From positions 1 to 64,000 of the forward strand of contig JAOTOM010003704.1 in assembly GCA_034440615.1 (NCBI GenBank): a DNA stretch of 64,000 nucleotides. The letters run 5' to 3'. Position numbers and translations under genes: made by a program. Positions 23,686 to 35,454 of the stretch are shown piece by piece (position 1 is the stretch's first letter; every line of letters starts with the position of its first letter). This DNA comes from Ashinkailepas kermadecensis. Its lineage: Eukaryota > Arthropoda > Thecostraca > Neolepadidae. The notes under the pieces were generated by a model. That model had not been told where the DNA came from. It made no database searches and saw only the letters and a list, made by a program, of their open reading frames with translations.

Positions 23686-24751
23686 AGGGTCTATAATACC
23701 CACTTTTTTTGCCCGATGGACGATCTCAGCAATTACGGAACAAATGTGGATGAAAGGTGCAGTAATCGATGTCTTCTAATTAATGTAATGGTTTTCACCT
23801 ACAACCGTAGTTAATATTTTCCTTCAAATGTCTTTAAATTGCCCCCAAATGGTGTTGAAACGCCGTAATCACAATATAAAATGCCCGATGGACGATCTCA
23901 GTAACTACTGCACCGATTTTCGTTAAAATGGCTCTAAAATGAACTTCGGCATCAATTTGGGGCCAGTTGAGGCATTTCCATATGATATAATTGCGTAGAA
24001 AGCCACGAAATGAGCGTTTGAAATGAGACATTTTCCCGGTGGACGATCTACGAAAGTAGTTTACAGAATTGCGCCAAACACACACTGAATGTCTTTTCAC
24101 CGTATTAGATCAGTTGAGGAAGTTAAGAGAAAAATTAACATATGAAATATGAAATAGACCAATAGACCGTGAACCAAGCTTTCAGTCATCCTACAAATAT
24201 ATTACCCATCTCTATTTGAATTGTGATGCAACCGATCTCTAATTGAATTGTGATGTGATGAATTTCTACATTACATATGTTAATTTTTCTCTTAACTGCC
24301 TCAACTGATCTAATATGGTAAAAATGCACTGATCAGTGTGTGTTTGGCGCAATTCTGTAAATTATTATCGTAGATCGTCCATCGGGGAAATATCAAAGTT
24401 CAATCCGTCATTTCGTGGCTTTCTACCTATTTATATCGGATGGCAATGACTCTAATGGCCCAAAATCGATGTCGAAGTTTATTTTCGAGCTATATTCATG
24501 AAAATCGTTGCAGTAGTTACTGAGATCGTCCATCGGGCATTTTCTATTGTTGTTAATTATTTGTATTGTTTATTATGTTGTAACGCCATTTGGGGGTAAT
24601 TTAAAGACATTTGAAGGAAAATATTAATTACGGTTGTACGTCAAAACCACTACATTAAGTAAAAGACATCGATTACTGCACCTTTCATCCCCAATCGCTT
24701 CGTAATTACTGAGATCGTCCAACGGGCAAAAAAGTGGGCATTATAGACCCT
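23686..24751. mobile_element. Long inverted repeat (foldback element)
   Basis: Arms 23686-24144 and 24274-24751 are imperfect inverted copies of each other, separated by a 129-base spacer. Outer ends are AGGGTCTATAATRCCCAC plus a T run and GCCCG. Each arm contains the motif GATGGACGATCT (or one-base variants) three times, about 150-170 bases apart: 23715, 23886, 24038, and on the other strand near 24369, 24522, 24709. No coding frame is recognised. A transcript would fold into a hairpin of about 450 base pairs. Confidence 0.88.
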
Positions 24752-25320
24752 GCCTTCTTTCCACGCAACTCCAGAAAGGTAACTATACAATTGCCTTGGA
24801 CCTACCCCTCGTGTCATATGGTCTGGTGCACCGTCCGGGCGAACGAAGCTGCTAAGCGCTTTGGAAGCGAATGCGAAGCCAATCAGCTGTGCTTCATCTC
24901 CATAACGATAGCAGCTCGGTGTTTGGTTTGTCTTCATGCTATTGTAGGTGTCACGGCAGGCAGACAATTAAGTCTTTAAATAGCTTAACTAAGCAATAAA
25001 CTGGCAGGCAGAAGCAAGGCAGCTCGAGCTTATTTATATTATCGCTCATCACCCCGCCACCATGGGAAGGAAACCATACACGAAATCACCATCATGGCTC
25101 GTACATCGTAACATCGAAATCTTCCCTTCTTGTCTTTCACCCCCCCCCCCCACACACACACACACTCCGTGAGAAGCCGAAGGTTCCTCACAACTACTGG
25201 CACCAGCCTCTAGTGGGCATAGCTGCGTTATTGGATGGCGAAGAAGTCTTGGCCCGTCTTGAGCGGGAGGGGGGGGGGAGGGGTGCCTTGATCAGGACAG
25301 CAGTCACCAGCGCCAGTCTG
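24752..25320. other. No recognised gene
   Basis: Contains short C and G runs near 25140 and 25268. No domain recognised. Confidence 0.5.
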
Positions 25321-25324
25321 ACAG

Positions 25325-25436
25325 GCGCCTGAGCCTGAACCTGAACATGAGCCTGAGCCTGACCCTGAGCCTTATCCTGAGCCTGAGCCTGACCCTGAGA
25401 CTGACCTTCAGCCTCAGCCTCATCCTCAGCCTATAT
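25325..25436. repeat. GAGCCT hexamer array
   Basis: CCTGAGCCTGAC/AACCTGA units, about 18 imperfect hexamers. Confidence 0.9.
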
Positions 25437-25568
25437 CACACGGCTGGGACATGGCGGACTGTGCGCTGTGTTTTGCCAGTGACGTCGGCTCTCAGTTCCA
25501 GAACAATTCGCATCGCTCTCCAGTCGTTCCCAGTGGCGATGCAAAGTGGAACCGGGGCGTCGAGTGGG

Positions 25569-25735
25569 GCCGGGTAGCTCAGTCGGTAGGGTATTGGACT
25601 CTTGATCGCAAGATTGTGGGTTCGAATCCCGAAACCGACGGCACTACTCCGAGTCCACGCGCGACAAATCGGAGTGAGAGACTGGCGACGCAATATGACC
25701 TAGCAGTTGAATGCGTCGCGAAAGAACCCAAGTGG
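25569..25735 (+). mobile_element. tRNA-derived SINE, family B copy 2
   Basis: The best-preserved head of the family: GGGTAGCTCAGTCGGTAGGG (A box) and GTGGGTTCGAATCCC (B box, near 25616). The body AATCGGAGTGAGAGACTGGC, GACGCAATATGACC and GAATGCGTCGCGAAAGAACC follows. It is not called a tRNA gene because the anticodon arm does not pair well and the sequence continues colinearly with the other SINE copies. Confidence 0.78.
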
Positions 25736-25739
25736 TGGT

Positions 25740-26620
25740 GGCACGGCATTGAGTGCCGGTGCAGTTGCAGCACATGCTGCAGGACTCACGGCAGCACACA
25801 CTGCAGCATCGTGACGTCACATACATTTTTTTTAATTCTCGCGAATATTTACTCTGGGCAGCACGACCGAGAGCGCCGCATTGCAATAGCAGCTTTAATC
25901 CCATAAACGAAGGGCCGACACAGGATATAAGTCAGCCAAGTGTCAATAAACACAGTGCTCCGACTTCTGCACCAATGCGACATGGTTTCTACCTGCCCAA
26001 AGAGCTCATCTTCCAGCAATGGCCTGTCGCACGAGCGTGTAAACTACCGGTAAGCATTTCCATGTATATTTAAAGGTACAATCGTGCAAAAACCACCTGT
26101 TCGCCATTGCACAATGGCGTCGTCACCGTCGTGTAGCCGAAAATATGTCTGTACAGCTGGTAAAATATGCCGACGACGTCGCGCGCTGCATTCTTTGCAC
26201 GCAAGCATGGCGGAAAACAAGCGGCAAGGCTCTCCCTGGACACTGTCAGCACTTCAGCCGCCAGGGAAACACAACTCGAGAACGAAATCATTCAGCTGTC
26301 AGTCCGGCTGTTGTTCCGCTTGAACGAGTACGTCATCACCGGACAATTTCAACAGGCGGCACACATCAAACACGAACACAACACGCACATTGGCCGCTTC
26401 GGACAGCCATACAGCGCAACAGCACACGCGTTGTCCCCCTCCCGTCTTCCCCGCTCTCCTTCGGACTGTCCAGCGGTCTGTCGACACTTGATCGGGTCAT
26501 CAGCAAATAAGGGCTCACAAAATACGTCTGTTTTTAGTGATTCCGACGCCAACCTGACATGCACAGCAAGGCGGCAGTCGTTCGCTTTTCTTATGAACAT
26601 TCATCACAGGACACTGTAAT
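25740..26620. other. No recognised gene
   Basis: Mixed composition; open frames of 100-150 codons overlap on both strands without a recognisable domain. Confidence 0.45.
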
Positions 26621-26627
26621 TACACGC

Positions 26628-26669
26628 TTCTGCACTTCTGCGCTTCTGCACTTCTGCGCTTCTGCACGA
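26628..26669. repeat. 9-bp repeat CTTCTGCRC
   Basis: About five copies, alternating CTTCTGCAC and CTTCTGCGC. Confidence 0.9.
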
Positions 26670-26705
26670 ACGGTTTGCCGGTCGGATACACCAGGTCAAG
26701 GCGCC

Positions 26706-27255
26706 GTCGGGGGCTCGGAGCGAGAGGGCAGGAAGCCGCTGCCGGATCCCGCTGCGGTACAGGTCGGGCTCCAACGGCCCCCCGGCCTCGGAGCGAGAGG
26801 GCAGGAAGCCGGCGGCCGCGCGCTGCCGGATCCCCTGCTGCAGGTACAGGATCGGGCTCCGAACGGGCTCCGTCGGGGCTCGGAGCGAGAGGGCAGGAAG
26901 CCGGCGGCCGCGCGCGCCGGCTCCCCTGCTGCAGGTACAGGATCGGCTCGGCTCGTCGGGCTCCGTCGGGGCTCGGAGCGAGAGGGCAGGAAGCCGGCGG
27001 CCGCGCGCTGCCGGATCCCCTGCTGCAGGTACAGGATCGGGCTCCGAACGGGCTCCGTCGGGCTCCGTCGGGGCTCGGAGCGAGAGGGCAGGAAGCCGGC
27101 GGCCGCGCGCTGCCGGATCCCCTGCTGCAGGTACAGGATCGGGCTCCGAACGGGCTCCGTCGGGCTCCGTCGGGGCTCGGAGCGAGAGGGCAGGAAGCCC
27201 GCAGCCGCGCGCTGCCGGATCCCCTGCTGCAGGTACGGGATCGGGCTCCGAACGA
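26706..27255. repeat. GC-rich array of about 100 bp units, 6 copies
   Basis: Six copies of a unit starting CTCGGAGCGAGAGGGCAGGA, then GCCGGCGGCCGCGC, GCTGCCGGATCCCCTGCTGC and AGGTACAGGATCGGGCTCCG. Unit length varies from about 80 to 105 bases because the CGGGCTCCGTCG segment is present once or twice. Several frames on both strands are open across it, an effect of GC-richness and repetition. Confidence 0.95.
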
Positions 27256-28439
27256 CGACAGGGAACTGGCCGACCCGCCGCGACTGCGACCTCTTGTCAG
27301 TTCGTGCAGCGTCGCACTTCGAACCTGCTGCACTCGGCCACGTTGTGTGATTGGAACAGGTGCCACGCTGCGCCACGGCTCTCACGTCTCACAGCCGCCC
27401 CGACACGAGAGGGGCGCCCACACCTGAGACTGTCAGGCCGTGTAGCGTGCAGGTCACGTGGTGCATGACGTCACAAGGTCGCCCGGTGTTGGCCGAGGCT
27501 GGCTGAGGGCGCCCGCTGCGATACGATGTGCAATGCGGGCTGCCCGTGCAAAGGAATGCCGCGACCAAGCCCATTGATTTGAACAAATATTGAGCGTACC
27601 TGATAATAAATATTGTGACGAAAGCTGGTTAGCATCGAGAGTTCACATAGTATAGGCATACACCAGAAAGTTGGTAAATCTCAAAATGATGCAGCCAGAT
27701 CTGGCTCTTTTCCGGCCGACCCGGACCGCCCAGCGAACTTTTTCACCACGCCCACGGGAATGAATTGGCTCCGATTTGGCCCCCGCTCGTGCCTGGCATT
27801 TGCTCGTACATTATCTGACATTATCTGGCAATATCTGACAGCATATGACACAATCCGACATTTAATCGGGTTGATATCTGTCATGACCAATTCGTGAGTA
27901 CACAAGCATGCTTGGCGCCGCACCACCCGCTGCAGTGCTACACGCCCGGCAGCTACACTTGCGGTGGTATGGAAATGTTTCACATTCGCCATTGACAGCG
28001 CACCTTGGTGGCCAGCTCTGCAGACAGCTCATCCAGCACGCTCAAACACTGCCGGCTGCGAACATTCACACGATACATTCTGTACACGCGGAGCGTCAGA
28101 AAATAACAACATTCTCCCGTCGACATTGGTGTGTGCGCTCCGACATGTATAGTCACTCATTCTGTGTTCACTGCTAGTGGCAGCAGTTAACATTAAATAA
28201 TGCACGCGGGTTAATGAGATCAAGCGTTCATGAATGGAATGTTGTTGGTAAACTATGAACTCGAGTTAAGCCCAACTTTCTCAGAGTCCTCATTCAGTGG
28301 GATATCGGGTGCTAAATTATCTCCCCTAATTATTGCAGATTTATGGGCAAGATCTTATCCTACATTTGATCACAAGGTCAATACTTTCTGCGTTTCTTGT
28401 GGCATTTGGCGCGGCACCAATTTTAGCACGATGATGTCA
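27256..28439. other. No recognised gene
   Basis: No domain or repeat recognised. Contains a TATCTGACA-type short repetition near 27810-27860. Confidence 0.5.
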
Positions 28440-28447
28440 CTCTAGGG

Positions 28448-28629
28448 CAGGGTTTCACAAACTTTTTCGGCCGCGACCCTAAATAAAATCTTAACCCTAC
28501 TCGGCGACCCTAAATGAGTGCACGCACATGCAATGGCAGTGCAATGCAATGGCTGAGGGTCGTCCGCGACCCTCAGAAAAGTCTTCGCGACCCTTAAAAT
28601 GGTCGCGACCATGGGTTTGGGAAACCATG
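28448..28629. mobile_element. hAT-type MITE with perfect target duplication
   Basis: 182 bases with terminal inverted repeats CAGGGTTTCACAAAC and CATGGTTTCCCAAAC (right end read inward), flanked by perfect 8-base direct repeats CTCTAGGG (28440-28447 and 28630-28637). CAGGGTTTCYCAAAC-like ends and an 8-bp duplication are typical of the hAT superfamily. CGCGACC words lie near both ends. No transposase. Confidence 0.93.
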
Positions 28630-28637
28630 CTCTAGGG

Positions 28638-30640
28638 AGACAGAATGGATACACAATTCAGCACATGGATGGCGTCCTGTCTCTATGTTCACAGGAGATC
28701 CTGGCAGGGTTTAGAACACCTTGAAGAATGGCTCAATTACCGCTATCATGCCCAGCAGTAGCGTATCGTATTATCCGCAGGCGCATCCACAAACCGCGAT
28801 GGATATTCTCGTGCTCGTCAAAATGACCGATAAAATTAATGAAGATCTAGTAGTCGATAGCGTCAGGGGTGATGCAAGGCCAGGGATTGTGAGTGTGTAG
28901 GGTGGGGATGGTGTGGCGTGGAGCGCGTTGGTCAGAGTTTGCACCTCGCTCAACGGCAGGAGGCAGAGAAAACTAGGGCTGTGGAACAATTACACAAGTA
29001 AGCTACTTGCTCACATGCACAACACTTGGTCACCTCGGCCGCCAGTTCAAATGTGGTATATATACCGCCCCATAGCTCTTCATGCTGACTTTGAACGCAA
29101 TTCTGATGTTATATTTGAGTGCATATTCAATACTCGAGCATTAATTTCATAACATCTTCCAACTTGGCCCAAACATTGATGCAGGCTGATGTTGATAACC
29201 TACACGCAGTTTTGTTCAAAACTGAACACAGTTTTGTTCAAAGTTACCCACGGACTAGTTTTGTCTATATATATAAATATGCCATACAAAAATACGGATA
29301 AATCGATGTCTTGAAAGAAGATCGATATTTTGTGGGGAAATTGTCCTTGAATAAATAGCTGGCTAGCTTTAATGGAATTTTGTTCATGCGCATCGGTGAC
29401 GATCATGATAATTTTGTATTGGAAAGGAATCCTTTTGTAAACGCTGTGCCGTCCTCTCCTGTCACGGCGAACCCCTGCAGCTGATATTTTCGGACGTGGC
29501 TGAAAGCCTTCCACTGACTGACATACATAGTAGGATGCAGAGCTACTGCCAGGATGGGGTACAGCACCTGCTGACCAATGTGGGCGCCTCGGGGACCAAA
29601 TAGGGGGGAACCAATGACCAATGTCCACCACATTTGGTGCTCAGTCTATGGAACACACGATGCGTACAAGTCGACTGTAATATCGGTGTGTCTGCTTAGG
29701 CTGCTCCATTTACATGCTATCTCAAAATCCATCATCCATCAAAAATATGCTAAGCACGTCGGCCTCTCTCTCTCTCTCTCTCTCTCTGGTCTGATTCAAG
29801 AAACTTGCTTTCAATCATCGCAAGCATGAACAATTCACTTAGCAAAATAATAAATGAATGGTTACTTGACTCCATATTTCCTTGCGTTTCGAATTTTCCT
29901 ACGCCCTACTGTAGCAGCATATCGGAAAATTGCGCCTGAATGCTACTTTATGAATTTAATTGTGCTCCAACGCCAATGTCGTAGCATTTAGGGGCCTAGA
30001 CAGAGGTGAATCTGTTATCAAAAATATGTCAGGACGGTTCCTGCGGCTTAAGCACACACATATGTTCAGCTTTCCATGGTTACAACAACTACTAAGCGAA
30101 AATATTTCCACCCATTGTAGCCACCAAGGAAGAAAGGAACCTATAGGTCCCTTCCTAAAAGGAACCTACTAGGACGTCAACTTAGGAAGTTCCCCAGGTG
30201 TGCTAAGATGTCTTCCAAAGGACCTTTTTGGACATCCCCTACAATAAATACCCTGCGTGAAATATTGAACAATGTATGGTCAAAGAGTAGACATACATAG
30301 CATTGCAATTCAAACTCCGAATAAATGTACTGAACTACCAGGCTAAGAACGAAGATGGGCAGGAAATGCTCAGAACCAATGCAAATAAAGATACATCAAA
30401 CTGTGTTTGTGATATATGTATGAATTCCTATAGCTTCATTACATTGATATTTCTTTGCATCAGTCTACTTGAAATAATCGGTTAGTTGGTTGGTTGCTTG
30501 TTACCAGCACCCCCATGATGACACGCTTTGCTTATATCAGTATGTCATCATATATCTTTCGTCAGTGTATTTCCGCCAATACGGGAGCAGTCGGTGGTCG
30601 CCAGCAGCTTTTGTTGAGGTGCAGCAATGAAGCGTCACAG
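28638..30640. other. No recognised gene
   Basis: Contains a (CT)n run at about 29764-29788. No domain recognised; a 143-codon minus frame at 29200-29631 has no recognisable similarity. Confidence 0.45.
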
Positions 30641-30644
30641 CTCA

Positions 30645-30793
30645 ACTAAGCGTGACAATGAAGCGTGACAATGAAGCGTGACAATGAAGCGTGCCAATGA
30701 AGCGTGACAATGAAGCGTGACAATGAAGCGCGCGACAATGAAGCGCGCGACAATGAAGCGTGACAATGAAGCGCGACAGCAATGAAGCGTGAC
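30645..30793. repeat. AATGAAGCGTGAC array, left part
   Basis: About 12 units of 11-13 bases, AATGAAGCGTGAC with GCGCGAC variants. Confidence 0.93.
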
Positions 30794-30941
30794 AGTGAAA
30801 ATAGTGGAATGATGATCTATTGAATCGTGGAATTATAAATCGATTGAGTTAAAAATTATGTGAGAACATTATTTTACTTCAGATCGATGTTCAGAATTGA
30901 TTGATTTATAATTTCGTGTCAGTCATTCCACTATTTTCACT
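30794..30941. mobile_element. Foldback MITE inside the array
   Basis: Terminal inverted repeats AGTGAAAATAGTGGAATGA (30794-30812) and its exact complement (30923-30941). Similarity resumes further in with GAAATTATAAATC-type sequence on both arms. The 148-base AT-rich element differs sharply in composition from the surrounding array, which continues on the far side. No clear target duplication is visible. Confidence 0.8.
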
Positions 30942-30961
30942 CATCTGCCTGTTCTACAACT

Positions 30962-31190
30962 CAAGCGTGACAATGAAGCGTGACAGGAATGAATCCTGGC
31001 AGCAATACAGCGTGACAACAATGAAGCGTGACAACAACGAAGCGTGACAATAAAGCGTGACAATGAAGCGTGGCAGCAACGAATCATGAGAGTAATGAAG
31101 CGTGTCAGCAACGAAGCGCGACAGCAATGAAGCGTGACAGCAACGAAGCGTGACAATGAAGCATGACAGCAATGAAGTGTGACAGCAATG
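30962..31190. repeat. AATGAAGCGTGAC array, right part
   Basis: Same unit as 30645-30793 with GCAACGAAGCGTGACA variants, about 17 copies. Confidence 0.93.
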
Positions 31191-32038
31191 CGGCAATGCA
31201 ACGTTCAGATGCAACAATGACCAGCCCGACCGGCAAGTTGAAACACAACCTCGGGAACAATACCCGGCTTGATTATTTGAGGCCCTATCCGATCGCTGTT
31301 CAGGTCGAGCAAGTTTATCATGGTAAGCCCAACCTTCACTGGAAGCCGGTGGCTCTCACCAGTAAGCGCGGCAAGGTTTGCCTGGCAGGCAGTCAAACAA
31401 TAGTCGGGCCACTGCCCTTCGGAGGTGCTGCAATGCTATCCAACACGGTAGATGCAGGCAATTGTGTAATAAGGTGAGTTGCCATATATCACACGAAATA
31501 GCGTTCCCTTTGGTCGGCATAGGAGCTGTTGCAAACACTGGCTTCGCCAGGATTCGCATCAGGGTAACGCGGTGTCCCGCAGGAGGTAAGGAATGGCTAG
31601 GCAGGACCACTCAGGGCTACATAAACGTTAACATGTAATACATAATGTAAGCCTGCTATGGGAGTAAAGCAAAATGTCTCATAGGAGGTCGCGGCTATCG
31701 ATCAGCCTTCGTTGGTGGTCCACTGGTTTCAAGTTTCCTTGCCGGTGCACATGTCAACAATGTTCGAGATATGAGGAGTGCACATTATTTATAGGAAATT
31801 ACATGCTATTGAATTCCGACTGCATGTCTGATCTCAGCATTATCAAAAGCTAAGGCATGTTTGCTATCTGATGCTGAAAGGCAACTCTTGAAAAAGAGTG
31901 CTGTAGTGAAAATGTGCATGTGCATCGTGAGTACGCGAGCCGCTGCTTTGTGCAAGTAGAGTGAAGGTGGGATATAATTTCGACTCGCTTTGGAAAATGG
32001 CGACGGTGACTAAAGAACTACGAATCCCTGTTCAGCAG
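31191..32038. other. No recognised gene
   Basis: A 104-codon plus frame at 31163-31477 starts inside the array and has no recognisable domain. Otherwise nothing seen. Confidence 0.45.
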
Positions 32039-32790
32039 CCACATATACTGCACTGTACCAGCTTGACAACCACGTATACTGCACTGTACCAGCTGGGCAG
32101 TCGCGTATACTGCACTATACCAGCTGGGCGGTCGCGTATACTGCACTGTACCAGCTGGGTAGTCGCGTATACTGCACTGTACCAGCTGGGCAGTCGCGTA
32201 TACTGCACTGTACCAGCTGGGCAGTCGCGTATACTGCACTGTACCAGCTGGGTAGTCGCGTATACTGCACTGTACCAGCTGGGCAGTCGCGTATACTGCA
32301 CTGTACCAGCTGGGCGGTCGCGTATACTGCACTGTACCAGCTGGGTAGTCGCGTATACTGCACTGTACCAGCTGGGCAGTCGCGTATACTGCACTGTACC
32401 AGCTGGGCAGTCGCGTATACTGCACTGTACCAGCTGGGCGGTCGCGTATACTGCACTGTACCAGCTGGGCGGTCGCGTATACTGCACTGTACCAGCTGGG
32501 TAGTCGCGTATACTGCACTGTACCAGCTGGGCGGTCGCGTATACTGCACTGTACCAGCTGGGTAGTCGCGTATACTGCACTGTACCAGCTGGGCAGTCGC
32601 GTATACTGCACTGTACCAGCTGGGCGGTCGCGTATACTGCACTGTACCAGCTGGGTAGTCGCGTATACTGCACTGTACCAGCTGGGCAGTCGCGTATACT
32701 GCACTGTACCAGCTGGGCAGTCGCGTATACTGCACTGTACCAGCTGGGCAGTCGCGTATACTGCACTGTACCAGCTGGGCAGTCGCGTAT
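32039..32790. repeat. 31-bp satellite array, about 24 copies
   Basis: Unit CTGGGCAGTCGCGTATACTG followed by CACTGTACCAG. Units differ mainly at one position pair (GGCAGTC, GGCGGTC, GGTAGTC). The 31-base period rotates all frames, so long open frames on both strands are artefacts. There are no unique spacers, so it is not CRISPR. Confidence 0.97.
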
Positions 32791-32791
32791 C

Positions 32792-32824
32792 ATCAAATGT
32801 CCGCGCCAATCGCGTACATTTGAT
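32792..32824. repeat. 33-base hairpin at the array end
   Basis: ATCAAATGT (32792-32800) pairs with ACATTTGAT (32816-32824). Inside, CGCG pairs with CGCG around a CCAAT loop. It starts at the last base of the final 31-bp unit. Confidence 0.8.
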
Positions 32825-34920
32825 TACTGGCGCCGCGGTGTGGCCGGTGGGGAGAACTAGACGACATACTGTAAATACTTGGGAAAAGCATGCAATTTTA
32901 AGCATATTTTGAATACAAACCATCCAGTGCTTGATTAGTGGATGTATCTGCCTTTTATAACAGATTTGTTTCATAGCGATCTCCGATTTTCTTTTCGCGA
33001 CAATTAATCGCCGAAGTTGAAGACCTATTTCAAACCAACATGGACGACATTTGAACAATTTACTGTCTACACGACTACACATTGCTCTGTTTGCAAAGGC
33101 AAGGCTGTAGGAAGATCGGAATGTTCGATGCTTGTCTGTTGATTTGCACTTCGCTATCCATTTCTAAAGTTTTTCAGCGGCACCTTGAATTTGTTTGCAA
33201 CACTCGGCGATATTTTACGCTCAAACTGGCGATTTTTTGTCACAGTAATCACGATAAACTGGCATGGCTAGACAAACCCATGCTACTTGCTGAAACCCAT
33301 GCTGCAGGCTTACTACCGGTCTTCTAACATGCATTCCAATACGTTTTTGTTTGTCAAATTTCGGCCCGGCACTTTGCGATATCCGCATTAGCTTTGTGTC
33401 TGTCGAGTAATGCAGCAGCTGAACAACCACATGAACTGCACGGCACCAATACTGCCGACCCTTCACGGGTTTCTTTCAGAGGTTTGGAGGTAATCTTTCG
33501 GAGCGATATTCTGCGCTGACGTGATTCATGATCGTTCGCAATTGGTGTAATTGGAGTGAACCTGGCTCCATTCCCCGACCCTGCACTGGCTACTCATCGA
33601 CGGTAGTTTGAGGTTAATGCCATGCATGTCGATCGGGAAAGGGATGGCGTTCGTCGCTTATTTTGCCATCGGTCAGTATCAGGCGCGATCTCTGTGCTAA
33701 TCTGAATTTAAGTTTTGTATAGCTGCACGTGATTTATGTCGTCATGCGAAAACAGTGTGCAGAAGTTTTGCAAATATCTGAGCCTTCGCCAGGCCGGCCG
33801 ACAAATCCACTTAAATCGGGCCGACAAATCCACTTCAATCGGGCCGGAAGGGACTCTTGAAAGGCCATTACTAACTACTAACGTATGATCTCCGCAAGTT
33901 AGGATGGAATGTAAAAGATCATAAGAAAGCCCTTTTCACCTGTAATAGCTCATTTGTAATGCAGTCGTCATTGACAGTAAATTAAGCATCACACCACTTG
34001 TGGCGATAACCTTGCTTTGCAGAAAGGTGAGTGGGATGGGGGTCCATTCTTTACTTATCATTACTTCGAGACGTGTGCACCAATTTTTATTAGCTGAGCG
34101 TGAATCGAGAGACTACTGTTTGATATTTACCTTTTCACCACCGATTCATCTTAGGTTCCTGTTTTATCAGGAAAGGTCAGCCTAGGTCAGTGACCGCAGA
34201 TAACCTTTGACCACCTTTTCTTAAGCTGGGGCTTATTATGGGCATCATTCGACAATCAAATCAAAGTCAGCGTTAAAAATAATCTCACACCTAATTTGAA
34301 GAAATAATCTCACACCTAAACCATATTCTAAACCAGAATGCTTATTATATCCTGTTTAGCATTGCATGCGTAAGAAATTCCCCCAACTTCAATTATCCCC
34401 ACTCCCCACATGCGGTACAAGAACGCGGAAGTTGACCTGACCTCAGCTCAATAACCCTGATCTTGATATTCCAAGATAACGGAGTTCTTCGCCTTGATCA
34501 AAGAGCACCATGGTATTGGTTTGGTGGTGATCTGTTGCAACCACTCCGAATGGTGGTACTCTAAGAAATTTGAAACATTACTCATTTTGATCCGTCCCAG
34601 GTTAATGGTCTTTGATGAACATAACTTGAAATATGCACAATGCAAGTCAAGCAGATGCATACGAAGGCACGAAAAGTTTCGTGTCTCTGCGTCTACTTAT
34701 GTGGCCCCTATCCCTGAAGAATCCAGGGGCTCCCCTGATCCGGCGGGGATTACAGCTCCCCAAGACCTCGGTTGTAGTGTTCAGCATCTCCTCTATGCCA
34801 GAACTCTAGAGTGTGGGACTTTTGGCTTCCGTAGAAAGCTACAGGATGTCAATCCAGCAATCTTCCCTACACCATTGAACAAAGTTTCTCATTACAATCT
34901 CACCAAACCCTTCCTATGTG

Positions 34921-34922
<2 letters not shown>
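32825..34922. other. No recognised gene
   Basis: No domain recognised. Several AGGTCA/TGACCT words near 34165-34215 and 34425-34445. A plus-strand open frame of about 140 codons (34494 to the AT run) shows no known domain. Confidence 0.45.

Positions 34923-34985
<63 letters not shown>
34923..34985. repeat. (AT)n microsatellite
   Basis: Uninterrupted TA/AT run of about 31 units. Confidence 0.97.
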
Positions 34986-34988
<3 letters not shown>

Positions 34989-34989
34989 T

Positions 34990-35454
34990 CTGCTATGGGC
35001 ATCATGTACCTGTAGGCAACAACGCAATGGAAATGTCGGGCACTAATCCAATTCAAATGGCATTCTCAATGATGCATGCACAAATGTGCATTTGCGTCGG
35101 AAATCGGCTACGCATGTACCCCCAGACCACACAATAGTTGCATCCGTGCTGGTATGAATGGTCGCATCTTTTCTGTGCTCAATTCTCACCACAGTTTGGA
35201 GCGATGTCATCTCGGAAGGTCGTGCGTCGCGAGCGATCACACGTGGACAAGGAACCCAGTACAAAGCCGGGGCATCGGCAGGAGACAGTGAAGCGAATCA
35301 CCAAAGTAATTCGCACCGACTGTTCAGTAGACGACACTGCATGGACTGCCTGCGCCTGGTCTGATACAAAAGTCGAAAAAGCTGCTTCGCTCGACATCAT
35401 ACCCTGCACACACACTCCAGCCGTCTGTCTAGTACGTGGGGCCGGCAATCCCGG
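34990..35454. other. No recognised gene
   Basis: No repeat or domain recognised. Confidence 0.45.

Noticed and set aside
25569..25642. A functional tRNA gene (also 16150-16220 and 16541-16612)
   Set aside because: A and B boxes are good, but acceptor and anticodon stems pair poorly and the sequence continues into SINE bodies shared between copies.
26559..27427. Frames of about 230-263 codons on both strands
   Set aside because: GC-rich tandem array open in several frames at once, which points to composition rather than coding.
29200..29631. A 143-codon minus-strand protein
   Set aside because: No domain or family features; a second overlapping frame is equally plausible.
30130..30175. A palindrome around AGGTCCCTTCCTAAAAGGAACC
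   Set aside because: Pairing is short and imperfect, and no second copy was seen.
32039..32790. CRISPR array
   Set aside because: Units are contiguous with no unique spacers, and the window is eukaryotic.
32018..33082. A 354-codon minus frame and others over the 31-bp array
   Set aside because: The 31-base period makes the array open in all three frames; the peptide has no domain.
34494..34920. A plus-strand coding gene of about 140 codons
   Set aside because: No recognisable domain, no supporting splice or promoter signals, and the frame runs into an AT microsatellite.
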